Of a DNA stretch of 24,531 nt, positions 5,541 to 12,900 are shown piece after piece. Source of the stretch: a virus; the IMG/VR virus record IMGVR_UViG_3300032282_003034, positions 1-24,531 of that record; one strand, given 5' to 3'. The notes beneath the pieces were generated by a model, which made no database searches, was not told the origin of the DNA, and saw only the letters and a program-made list of their open reading frames with translations. The first letter of the stretch is position 1, and every line of letters starts with the position of its first letter. Position numbers and translations under genes: made by a program.

Positions 5541-6710
5541 ATGGCTAAGTCGGCTGCAACACCTAAGTCTCTTAAGGTTACCAAGAAACTTAAGCCTAAA
5601 CTTACTAGGTCCGAGCAGTATCTTATCAACCTCAAGTACATGGGTGAAGAGCCGACTTTCAAGCCAGATGTTCTGGTAAACGATCAGGCCTACAGTTCGG
5701 CTCTGACTTGGTATAACTACATGTGCACTAAGTCAGATGCTCGATCTTATATTGAGTCATTTCTAAAAGCATCTGGTCGACTTGACGAACTACAGCGTAT
5801 TAAAACTCTACCAGATAATAAACTGGTAGATCATCCTTGCTGGATTGCCAGGATGCTTTCTCGTGGTGTTAAACTGACTCAACGGTCTATTGACCATATG
5901 AATCTTAAGATCAAAGAGATGATTCTTCTTACAGATAAGAAAGAAGATGATCAAGAGATTAAGACCACACATATTGTTAAAGACGAAAAGGTAATCTCTA
6001 TCCAAGATCGAGTTCGTGAGAAAGCATCCAATTTCATTGGTATGTTTGATGAACAGATTGACCGTGATGGTTGGACTATTGATACCTATGAATGGCTAAC
6101 TAGGCATGAAGTATCGCCTATGATTGCTTCTAGGTTCAATGAGCACTTTAAACCAATCTCTGACGAGGCTAATGAACTGCTGAGGAAGGATTGCGCACCT
6201 TCACTGAAAGAAGGTTATAGCCATCTGACTAAGGATCAAATTAAGCAACGAGCCACATTCTATGCTTCAATCATTTCTGATGTAGAGCGTTATGTAGGTA
6301 ATACCAAGAAGCAGAAGGCTCAACGTAAGCCAAAACCAATTTCTACTGATAAGAAACTTAAGAACTTCAAGTACATGAAAGAATGTAAGGATCTAAAACT
6401 ATCATCTGTTGTACCAGAAAAGATTCTTGGTTCTCAGGAATTGTTGGCATACAATACACGGTATAATACCTTTACAGTGTTTCAGGCGCTTGATCGAGGC
6501 GGACTAGATGTAGCTGGAACCACTATCAAAAACTACAATGAGTCAACTACCGCCACATACAGGATTGGTTCTAAAAAGTCAGAAACATTCCTAGGCATGG
6601 TACTGAACGGTGGTAAGAGAGTTTTGGCTAAAGCACTGAATGACTATAAGAAACTAGATGCTGTTCAAGACCGTATCAATGAAAATACCATCCTTCTACG
6701 GATCAACTAA
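5541..6710 (+). CDS. conserved T4-like phage protein of unknown function, 389 aa
   Basis: AGGAA-type site (5530-5534) precedes ATG 5541. The N-terminus is very basic (KSLKVTKKLKPKLTRS); residues ~30-110 carry the YLINLKYMGEEPTF and SALTWYNYMC stretches, residues ~270-300 are again Lys-rich, and the C-terminal third has KLSSVVPEKILGSQELLAYN, VAGTTIKNYNESTT and a final helical part ending ENTILLRIN. I recall proteins with this C-terminal pattern (SxxPxKIxGaqElw.YNT, GTTI.NF.E..S, NENTILLK) as common, uncharacterised proteins of marine T4-like phages. The basic ends suggest nucleic-acid binding (inference). Confidence 0.65.
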   Translation: MAKSAATPKSLKVTKKLKPKLTRSEQYLINLKYMGEEPTFKPDVLVNDQAYSSALTWYNYMCTKSDARSYIESFLKASGRLDELQRIKTLPDNKLVDHPCWIARMLSRGVKLTQRSIDHMNLKIKEMILLTDKKEDDQEIKTTHIVKDEKVISIQDRVREKASNFIGMFDEQIDRDGWTIDTYEWLTRHEVSPMIASRFNEHFKPISDEANELLRKDCAPSLKEGYSHLTKDQIKQRATFYASIISDVERYVGNTKKQKAQRKPKPISTDKKLKNFKYMKECKDLKLSSVVPEKILGSQELLAYNTRYNTFTVFQALDRGGLDVAGTTIKNYNESTTATYRIGSKKSETFLGMVLNGGKRVLAKALNDYKKLDAVQDRINENTILLRIN

Positions 6711-6721
6711 GGAGTATAACG

Positions 6722-6928
6722 ATGCGTGATACTACACAAAAAGTACTCAAGCAACCACTAGATGCACCTATCGGCAAGAAGATGATGGTTACCACACCAT
6801 GGGGTTCTAAGGAAGAGGCTAACGTATTTGAGGTTGTGGATGTTCTACACGGTCCATTCTTACAGGCCACAATCTATAACTCTCCTAACAACTTCAAAGT
6901 TCGGTGTAGCACATTCCGAGTTCGATAA
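6722..6928 (+). CDS. small hypothetical protein, 68 aa
   Basis: A strong AAGGAG site (6709-6714) overlaps the stop of the previous gene and precedes ATG 6722 by seven bases. The protein looks like a small beta-barrel (KKMMVTTPWGSKEEANVFEVVDVLHGPFLQATIYNS), possibly SH3-like; this is only an impression. No family recognised. It is the last protein gene before the tRNA promoter. Confidence 0.6.
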   Translation: MRDTTQKVLKQPLDAPIGKKMMVTTPWGSKEEANVFEVVDVLHGPFLQATIYNSPNNFKVRCSTFRVR

Positions 6929-6935
6929 ATATCTG

Positions 6936-6964
6936 TTGATAGTATGATTAAATAGGTATATACT
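6936..6964 (+). promoter_or_regulatory. sigma70-type promoter of the tRNA-like gene
   Basis: TTGATA (6936-6941), 17-base spacer, TATACT (6959-6964). Predicted start near 6971, five bases before the tRNA acceptor stem. It may also serve the protein operon from 7128, since no terminator is seen between. Confidence 0.65.
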
Positions 6965-6975
6965 ATACATATAAT

Positions 6976-7057
6976 GACCCTGTATCAGTCCCGCCTTCTA
7001 AGCGGTCGTTAAAGCTGTAATTGGAGTATGGGAGTTCGAACCTCTCCAGGGTCGCCA
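6976..7057 (+). tRNA. tRNA-Arg(UCU)-like RNA without a D arm
   Basis: A perfect 7-base acceptor stem GACCCTG (6976-6982) pairs with CAGGGTC (7047-7053), followed by discriminator G7054 and encoded CCA (7055-7057). The T arm is GGGAG (7030-7034), loop TTCGAAC, CTCTC (7042-7046). The anticodon arm is CCGC (6991-6994), loop CTTCTAA with anticodon TCT (6997-6999), GCGG (7002-7005), decoding AGA (and AGG by wobble). Only eight bases separate acceptor and anticodon stems, so there is no D arm, while about 24 bases of unpaired-looking sequence lie between anticodon and T arms. A standard tRNA-Arg(UCU) appears to have lost its D arm and gained an insert. Its own promoter lies just upstream. It may be functional, processed differently, or a decayed relic. 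Confidence 0.55.
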
Positions 7058-7073
7058 ATTTTTTTAAATATAG

Positions 7074-7111
7074 GCTCTAGGTCAGTGGTTCGAATCCACT
7101 AGAGTGCGCCA
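7074..7111 (+). pseudogene. orphan 3' half of a tRNA
   Basis: T arm AGTGG (7084-7088), loop TTCGAAT, CCACT (7096-7100), then a 3' acceptor strand AGAGTGC (7101-7107), discriminator G and encoded CCA (7109-7111). Upstream GCTCT and AGGTC resemble the 3' anticodon-stem strand and the variable loop. The matching 5' acceptor (GCACTCT) and the D and anticodon arms are absent from the 60 bases upstream. It is a truncated tRNA or a T-arm minihelix. Confidence 0.6.
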
Positions 7112-7127
7112 ATTAAGGAAATCAAAA

Positions 7128-7790
7128 GTGAAGGTAACAATCGGACCATATATTAATTGGTTTGGGCCATATCAAATTGCCAAGCTAGTATTCTTCTGGA
7201 AAAAAGAAGATCAGGATCAAGATACTGATGACGATATTGTTCATCGTTTTTGTGATTTCCTATCAGGACCAAAAGATAAACCTTCTCTACTTCTAAAAGT
7301 TTGTCAATGGGTTTATAGTAAACGTGATCGTAAAATAAAAGTACATATTAACAATCATGATGTATGGAATGCTGATCACACATTATCTCTTATTATTCAT
7401 CCTGTTTTAGTCAAACTCAAAGAGACTAAAATTGGTTCTCCATTTGTTGATGATGAGGATGTGCCAGAACATCTAAGGTCCACTAATGCACAACCAAAGG
7501 TGCATGAATATGATACCGATGAGATCCATGATGCTCGTTGGGATTATGTTCTGGATGAAATGATTTGGGCATTTGAACAGCATAAAATGAATGATGATTG
7601 GATTGATCAATATTCAACTGGTGAAGTTGATCTAAACCTTGAAAAAGAAGAAGGTACTACATTTTCTAAACTGGTTAAAGGTCCTAATCATACATACACT
7701 CGTATGGAAGATAAAATTGCCGCCCATCGTGCACGTATGGAAAATGGGCGTCGTCTATTTGCAAAGTATTATGAAAGTCTATGGCATTAA
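7128..7790 (+). CDS. conserved T4-like phage protein ('GPYINWFGPYQIA' family)
   Basis: The frame is open from a GTG at 7104 inside the tRNA fragment, but GTG 7128 has AAGGA (7115-7119) eight bases upstream and gives VKVTIGPYINWFGPYQIAKL, the start I recall for this family in marine T4-like phages. 220 residues. Other conserved stretches are FVDDEDVPEHLRST near residue 115 and RWDYVLDEMIWAFEQ near residue 140; the C-terminus contains RMENGRRLFAKYYESLW. No catalytic motif or membrane segment is seen and its function is unknown. It heads a tightly packed set leading to gp33, gp59 and gp32, which suggests a role in replication or late gene expression (inference). Confidence 0.75.
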   Translation: MKVTIGPYINWFGPYQIAKLVFFWKKEDQDQDTDDDIVHRFCDFLSGPKDKPSLLLKVCQWVYSKRDRKIKVHINNHDVWNADHTLSLIIHPVLVKLKETKIGSPFVDDEDVPEHLRSTNAQPKVHEYDTDEIHDARWDYVLDEMIWAFEQHKMNDDWIDQYSTGEVDLNLEKEEGTTFSKLVKGPNHTYTRMEDKIAAHRARMENGRRLFAKYYESLWH

Positions 7791-7791
7791 T

Positions 7792-7986
7792 ATGAAAAGA
7801 GATATTACTCTTGGTGCTTTTTGGTTTACCATTAGTCTATATTTTATTCTACCTTTAGCAGTTATTCTGTCACAACCATTGACTGGCATGCTTCAATTTT
7901 TTGCATGTGTTTTATTGTTTTTTATTGCTAAATTTTGTATTGATAAAACCAAAGCATGCTGGTTTCCAAATAGAGTCAAACAATGA
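7792..7986 (+). CDS. small two-helix membrane protein, 64 aa
   Basis: ATG 7792 directly follows the TAA of the previous gene. Hydrophobic segments span about residues 6-27 and 31-50 (FWFTISLYFILPLAVIL; MLQFFACVLLFFIAKF), with a basic start and tail. No family recognised. It overlaps the next gene by four bases. A holin-like role is possible for any small two-helix protein, but a better holin candidate is at 16408-16863, so I leave the function open. Confidence 0.6.
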   Translation: MKRDITLGAFWFTISLYFILPLAVILSQPLTGMLQFFACVLLFFIAKFCIDKTKACWFPNRVKQ

Positions 7987-8156
7987 CAGTAGAAGAATAT
8001 GAACTTGGTATACTAAGATCTGCATTTAGAGTCAATATGTTAAGATATACAGATGTTCCACCGGTTGAAATTAATAAATTACTTGATGATATTCATGAAG
8101 AAGCTGTGAGGAGATACAAAAATGATTCTAGACAAGACAGTAACATTTGCAACTGA
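7983..8156 (+). CDS. small hypothetical protein, 57 aa
   Basis: The ATG overlaps the previous TGA (ATGA) and the end overlaps the start of gp33 by 35 bases. The product starts MTVEEYELGILRSAFRVNML and ends QDSNICN; it is helical and charged. The overlap at both ends and the ribosome site of gp33 inside its coding region indicate translational coupling. I do not recognise a family. Confidence 0.5.
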   Translation: MTVEEYELGILRSAFRVNMLRYTDVPPVEINKLLDDIHEEAVRRYKNDSRQDSNICN

Positions 8157-8346
8157 TATTGAAAATCTAATTACTGAAAAGCAGATGGAATGCATTGATG
8201 CTGTAGTCCATTGGTGTGAATCAAACGATATTGAAGTGGATCTAGCTGCTAATCTAATTAAATCTAATGCAGTTCTACTATCCAAGATTCAATCCGAGGC
8301 AGAGAATCTCAACATCCTAAAGCGCACCGCCAAGCTACCTATCTAA
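8122..8346 (+). CDS. 33: gp33-like late transcription co-activator
   Basis: 74 residues; AGGAG (8108-8112) precedes the ATG. Residues ~12-67 (IENLITEKQMECIDAVVHWC, then ESNDIEVDLAANLIKS and SKIQSEAENLN) align with the core of T4 gp33, which has a matching EKMV..GMSYLEAT..F.EEN and IIEKIQSEA pattern. T4 gp33 bridges the sliding clamp and host RNA polymerase to activate late promoters. The T4 N-terminal extension and C-terminal LDFLL-type clamp tail are not evident; this protein ends KRTAKLPI. Position directly before gp59 and gp32 matches the T4 order. It would act at the TATAAATA promoters at 8928 and 19514-19539; the gp55 sigma factor is not in this window. Confidence 0.7.
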   Translation: MILDKTVTFATDIENLITEKQMECIDAVVHWCESNDIEVDLAANLIKSNAVLLSKIQSEAENLNILKRTAKLPI

Positions 8347-8921
8347 TGTCACCATATGAATGTTATGTTGACTATCTAGCTCTCAAACGACATTTTACAA
8401 CTGAGAGTTACGACTATTTTAAATATAACGGTAAAGTCTCTGCTAAACAAGACTCATTTCAAAAACGAAAAGATAAATTCTTTTTTGAAAAAATATCACG
8501 ACACCGTGATCCACATGAATTTATAATCTCTAATTTAATTAAGAATCCAAGAGCATGGGTTAGAGATATTGCTTATTCTGATGTGGCTGAATCCAATTAT
8601 CAAGATTGGATCAAGAAAAAACAATCATTAAGTTATATCATCAGTAATGAACTTTCACATTTGCATGATGATTTTGACTCAAATTTTAAAGTGCTTGATG
8701 GGCAAATTCCACATATCATTGCTTTATATCTGGGTAATAAAATCTCACTAGAGACAGTTCTAATTTGTGTTGATATTTTAGGTTGTTTACCATATTGGAA
8801 TAAAGTTCTTAAAGACAATATCATATGGACTGATATGGGTATGCTCATTAGAAAAGCATTACCATTCATAAAATATGATAAGTCTAAGATCAAGAAAATC
8901 TTTATTGACAAGTTCTCTTGA
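8346..8921 (+). CDS. 59: gp59 DNA helicase loader
   Basis: 191 residues (T4 gp59: 217). The start overlaps the gp33 stop (TAATG). The N-terminal region YDYFKYNGKVSAKQDSFQKRKDKFFFEKIS is the family signature (T4: DVIKYNWCMR...AYQKRRDKYFFQKLS), and HEFIISNLIKNPRAWVRDI also aligns. T4 gp59 loads the gp41 helicase onto gp32-coated forked DNA and gates the polymerase. Basic and mostly helical, as expected. The next gene is its partner gp32. The end is followed by the late promoter for gp32. Confidence 0.9.
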   Translation: MSPYECYVDYLALKRHFTTESYDYFKYNGKVSAKQDSFQKRKDKFFFEKISRHRDPHEFIISNLIKNPRAWVRDIAYSDVAESNYQDWIKKKQSLSYIISNELSHLHDDFDSNFKVLDGQIPHIIALYLGNKISLETVLICVDILGCLPYWNKVLKDNIIWTDMGMLIRKALPFIKYDKSKIKKIFIDKFS

Positions 8922-8927
8922 TTGATA

Positions 8928-8935
8928 TATAAATA
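8928..8935 (+). promoter_or_regulatory. T4-type late promoter for gp32
   Basis: A perfect TATAAATA, just after the gp59 stop. Predicted start near 8941, inside or at the base of a hairpin. T4 late promoters need only this -10 box, read by the phage sigma factor gp55 with gp33 and the clamp. Confidence 0.75.
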
Positions 8936-8938
8936 TAA

Positions 8939-9006
8939 GTGAGGAAACAACCTCACATACAAATATACAAACATATTATATATACAAATATACAAGGATT
9001 ATTAAA
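8939..9006 (+). promoter_or_regulatory. gp32 mRNA leader: hairpin plus unstructured A/U-rich operator
   Basis: GTGAGG (8939-8944) pairs with CCTCAC (8951-8956) around AAACAA. From 8957 to the ribosome site AAGGA (8994-8998) the leader is almost only A, T and C, with ATACAAATATACAA repeated (8957-8970 approximately and 8981-8994 approximately). T4 gp32 represses its own translation by nucleating at a 5' structure and coating an unstructured A/U-rich leader; the layout here fits that model. Inference from layout only. Confidence 0.55.
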
Positions 9007-9924
9007 ATGGATTTTTCCGCACTAAAAAAGAATTCTGGTAAGTCTTCTCTAGAAAAACTTACACAAGAGCTATCCAAGCTCAATAATACAGAATCTAAGG
9101 GTGATGCCCGTATGTGGTATCCTCAGACAGATAAGGCTGGTAATGGTTATGCTGTTATTCGGTTCCTTCCCCCACCACCAAATGAAGATGTACCATTTGT
9201 TCGAGTCTTTGAACATGGTTTCAAGGGACCTACAGGTCTATGGTATATTGAGAATTCACTTACAACAATCGGTCAAACTGATCCAGTTGGTGAACTTAAT
9301 TCCAAACTATGGAATTCTACTACCGATGATGAATCTCCTGCTCGCAAACAAGCTCGTGCTCAGAAGCGTAAGCTAACATTTATCTCTAATATCTATGTTA
9401 TTCAGGATCAAAATAATCCTGAGAACAACGGTAAGGTATTCCTATTCAAGTTTGGTAAGAAGATCTTTGATAAGCTAAATGAGGCTATGAATCCTCAATT
9501 TGCTGATGAAGATGCTCTAAACCCATTTGACTTCTGGGCTGGTGCTAACTTCAAGCTTAAGATTCGTAATGTTGAAGGTTATCGTAACTACGATAAATCT
9601 GAATTTGCAACTTCTGGTCCTCTATTTGATGATGATTCAGAACTAGAGTCTGTTTGGAAACAACAACATTCACTCAAGGCTTTCCTTGATTCTTCTAACT
9701 TTAAGAGTTATGAAGAACTATCTAAGCGACTAGCTGCTGTTCTTGGTCTTGATAAGAGTCCTGCTTCTTCTCGTGTTCAAGCTGCTGCACGTCAGAATGA
9801 TCCTACAGAGGATCAACTACCTTGGGCAGAACCAAAAGCTACAAAGACTGCTGAAACTAAATCTACAACATCGGATGACGATGATGAGGATATTGAGTTT
9901 TTTAAGAAACTAGCAAAAGACTAA
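9007..9924 (+). CDS. 32: gp32 single-stranded DNA-binding protein
   Basis: 305 residues (T4: 301). The N-terminal ~20 residues are the basic cooperativity domain; the core has NGYAVIRFLPPP (residues ~39-50), FEHGFKGPTGLWYIE (~68-82), a basic QARAQKRKLTF (~116-126), NNGKVFLFKFGKKIFDKLN (~138-156) and FDFWAGANFKLKIRNVEGYRNYD, all aligning with T4 gp32. The C-terminus is an acidic tail (DDDDEDIEFFKK) for recruiting partner proteins. It coats replication-fork DNA and works with gp59. The T4 zinc site (His-Cys-Cys-Cys) is gone: the His is kept but the protein has no cysteine at all. Start supported by AAGGA eight bases upstream. A bidirectional terminator follows. Confidence 0.95.
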   Translation: MDFSALKKNSGKSSLEKLTQELSKLNNTESKGDARMWYPQTDKAGNGYAVIRFLPPPPNEDVPFVRVFEHGFKGPTGLWYIENSLTTIGQTDPVGELNSKLWNSTTDDESPARKQARAQKRKLTFISNIYVIQDQNNPENNGKVFLFKFGKKIFDKLNEAMNPQFADEDALNPFDFWAGANFKLKIRNVEGYRNYDKSEFATSGPLFDDDSELESVWKQQHSLKAFLDSSNFKSYEELSKRLAAVLGLDKSPASSRVQAAARQNDPTEDQLPWAEPKATKTAETKSTTSDDDDEDIEFFKKLAKD

Positions 9925-9930
9925 TAAACT

Positions 9931-9960
9931 AAAAAGGGAACCATTTGGTTCCCTTTTTTT
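9931..9960. terminator. bidirectional intrinsic terminator
   Basis: AAAAAGGGAACC (9931-9942) pairs perfectly with GGTTCCCTTTTT (9947-9958) around ATTT. Rightward it ends in seven Ts (9954-9960); leftward its A run (9931-9935) becomes Us. It separates gp32 from the convergent late operon, whose last stop codon overlaps it. Confidence 0.9.
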
Positions 9961-12900
9961 ATGCTGCCATATCAAATAGTAATGCATATCGTTGAGCAGC
10001 ATCTGGTGGTTCAACATTACCTGGATTACCCATACTAATAGGATAAGAAGTATCTCCAACACCAGGAGATGAAGTCCCAGAGCTTGGTACATCAGGTGTT
10101 GGTGCAGATGGTGTCATAGGAGTTCGTTTAGCCACTTCATTATCAACTGATGCTGTTGCTACAGTAGGTCCAGAGCTTGGTGCTGATGGTGTCATTGATG
10201 CTGGTTGATCTCCACCACCAGGAGTCATTTCACCACCACCTGATGTAGTACTTGCAACCGGTGTTGCTGTTTCACCACCACCATCTGTTGATTCACCGCC
10301 TGATGCAGTTGCTGTCATTGGTGTTGCAGATACTTGAGATGCTTGTTGTGCACCATCGGTACTTGTATCGGGCGGTGCAGATCGGCCACCTATTCTTTCT
10401 ACGTGAACAGGATCATTAGGAAATGGTCTATGTAGACCATATTTCCTTAATAATCCCATTGAATCCATTTCCTCTAAAGCATTTCTAGTAACATCTAGTG
10501 CCCTTGCAGAAGAAGATGATCCCCCATGTGATGATTTTGTTCTACCACCGGGTACATTAAATGTTTGACCTTTATAATTTATAGTTGTATCTTTGTCTGG
10601 CTTTGCTGGCATATAAATGCCAGGTTCTTTAAATATTCTTCCTCTAACCCAAAGTTCGGCTTGTTTTTCATCACTACGAAAACCTGAATTAATTTTTACA
10701 GGTTTACCATATTCTTTAGCCGCAGCATAAAAACCACCTAATAAATCTTTATCTACTTTTGAAATATCTACACCAGAATCAATTGTTACATTTTCTGGTT
10801 TTTCAGATGTACCACCTTGAGATTGTGATTGATCTTGCCCCTGTTGTGTAGAAGTATCAGAGCCAGAACCAAATGAAGGCATTGTTGGTGGTCTCATACC
10901 ACCACTAACGTTAGCAAATGAAACTGGTGATGCTAATCCGCCAGAAGAACTCATACTACCACCAGCTAGATTTGGTGTTACTGCCGCACCTTGACCAGAT
11001 ACATTCATAATTGTATTCATAAAATCTGATAATTCTTCCTTGATAGCATCCAAGAAAGGTGCTTCCATCTTATCAGATTTAAAAACAATATCTCTAGCAG
11101 TAATGGTTAAACTGTCTGATGTATCCCCAGAAGATCGTCTTCTTGTTCTTTTAGGTCTAGCCATTGGTCTGGAAGTTGGTTCTGACCCTGCTTCTTGCCA
11201 ACCAGTATCGGTAGATTCTGCTTCTTGCCAACCAGTATCTGTTGTATCATCCATATAAGTTTGTGATACAGGACTTAATAAATCTTTATCTACTGGTTCA
11301 GCATCACTTACAGGTGTTTCCGACTGTTGTGGTGTTACAACTGGATTAGAGTTTGCAACCGAAGGAGAACTTAATAATTCTTCATCTATTATTTGATTTC
11401 TTAATTCTGCTTTTTCCGCAGGTAATAATTTACGACTTAATGCTTCTTCTTCTTCTTTTAGCTTTTGTTGATAGATTTCATCAACTTTTTTAGTAAATTC
11501 AGGAGAAAATTGATCAACTCTAGGTTTATTAGATTTTCTTTCAAATGCACCCGATATAGATTTACTTACTAATTCATCTCTTTTTTGCACTTCTGCATCT
11601 GGTGTTGCAGGAGCAACTGCTTGTTTTGGTGGAATATATATAGATTCTTTACTAGCTCTTCTTTCTGCATTAGCTATAGCTTCAGATTGTGCAGAACCAC
11701 CAGAACCTGGATTTAATAAAGCTAATTCTTCAGTTTTATATTTTTGTAGTAATTGTCCGTATAGTTGTTCTTTATTATCAGTTATAATATTAGCACTAGC
11801 AGGTGTTGCTTGTGGTGTTGCTGATACTGATGTTGTATTTACCTGAGGCACTGGAGTTACATTAGCACTAGCAGGTATTTGTGGTGTTGGTACAATATTA
11901 GCACTAGCAGGTGTTGCTTGTGGTGTTGCTGATACTGATGTTGTATTTACCTGAGGCACTGGAGTTACATTAGTACTAGCAGGTATTTGTGGTGTTGGTA
12001 CAATATTAGCACTAGCAGGTGTTGCTTGTGGTGTTTCTGTAATTGAAGGTATTGGTGTAATACCAGCATTCTTTCCAGTTGTATCAACAATTGCAAAATC
12101 TTTAGGGGGTTCTTTTTCTAATTCTTTTTCTAAATCGCTATATTGTTTATTAAATTCTTTTAATTTAGTTTCATCAGTTTGATTTCTTTTACTAAAAACT
12201 TCTTCTGCTTGTTTTTGAATATCATTTGTAGAAACACCACGAGCATTGTTTAAAATACGACGAACATTAGAATATTCATCTCTTGCAGATGAATATTCTT
12301 CAATTATATTTTTTTGTAAAATTTTTCTTTTTTGATCTATTGTTTCATAATATTTTAAATCTGATTCTAATTTAGCAAGTATACCCAATGTTTGTGTATC
12401 AGCTGGTCTTCTTTTTTCAAAAGAAATTTGTTTTTCTGTTGTAATTTTTTTAGATGCAATTTTATCTGAAAGTTTATCATTTTCATCAAGTTTTATTAAT
12501 AAATCATTATATTCAGATAATGTCTTTTTAATCTTTTCCTCAATAGTATTTGAATCAGATGGCGTTATTATTTGGCTTGCTGTTTGCTGTGATGCTGGTT
12601 GTGATATTATTGATGATACTGATGGTCTTGCAGGTGATGGAGTAGATACAGATGCTGTTTGATTTTGTTGTAAAAATTGAATAACATTCATAGCGGTGCT
12701 AGAAGCACTTACAAAACTACTATAATCTTGTTGAGGTATTACATTTGAAGATACTGGTGTAATATTATTAGCAGGTGTAACAGGTACCTGAGGCACTGGT
12801 GTTACATTAGCACTAGCAGGTATTGCATCTGGTGTTGCAGGTACATTAGCACTAGCAGGTATTGCATCTGGTGTTGCTGATACTGATGTTGTATTTACCT

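Noticed and set aside
6983-7029. An intron inside the tRNA-like gene
   Set aside because: The extra bases lie between anticodon and T arms, they do not restore a D arm when removed, and no intron-type structure is seen.
7639-7791. Longer start for the two-helix membrane protein
   Set aside because: It lies inside the GPYINWF gene in another frame; ATG 7792 directly follows that gene's stop.
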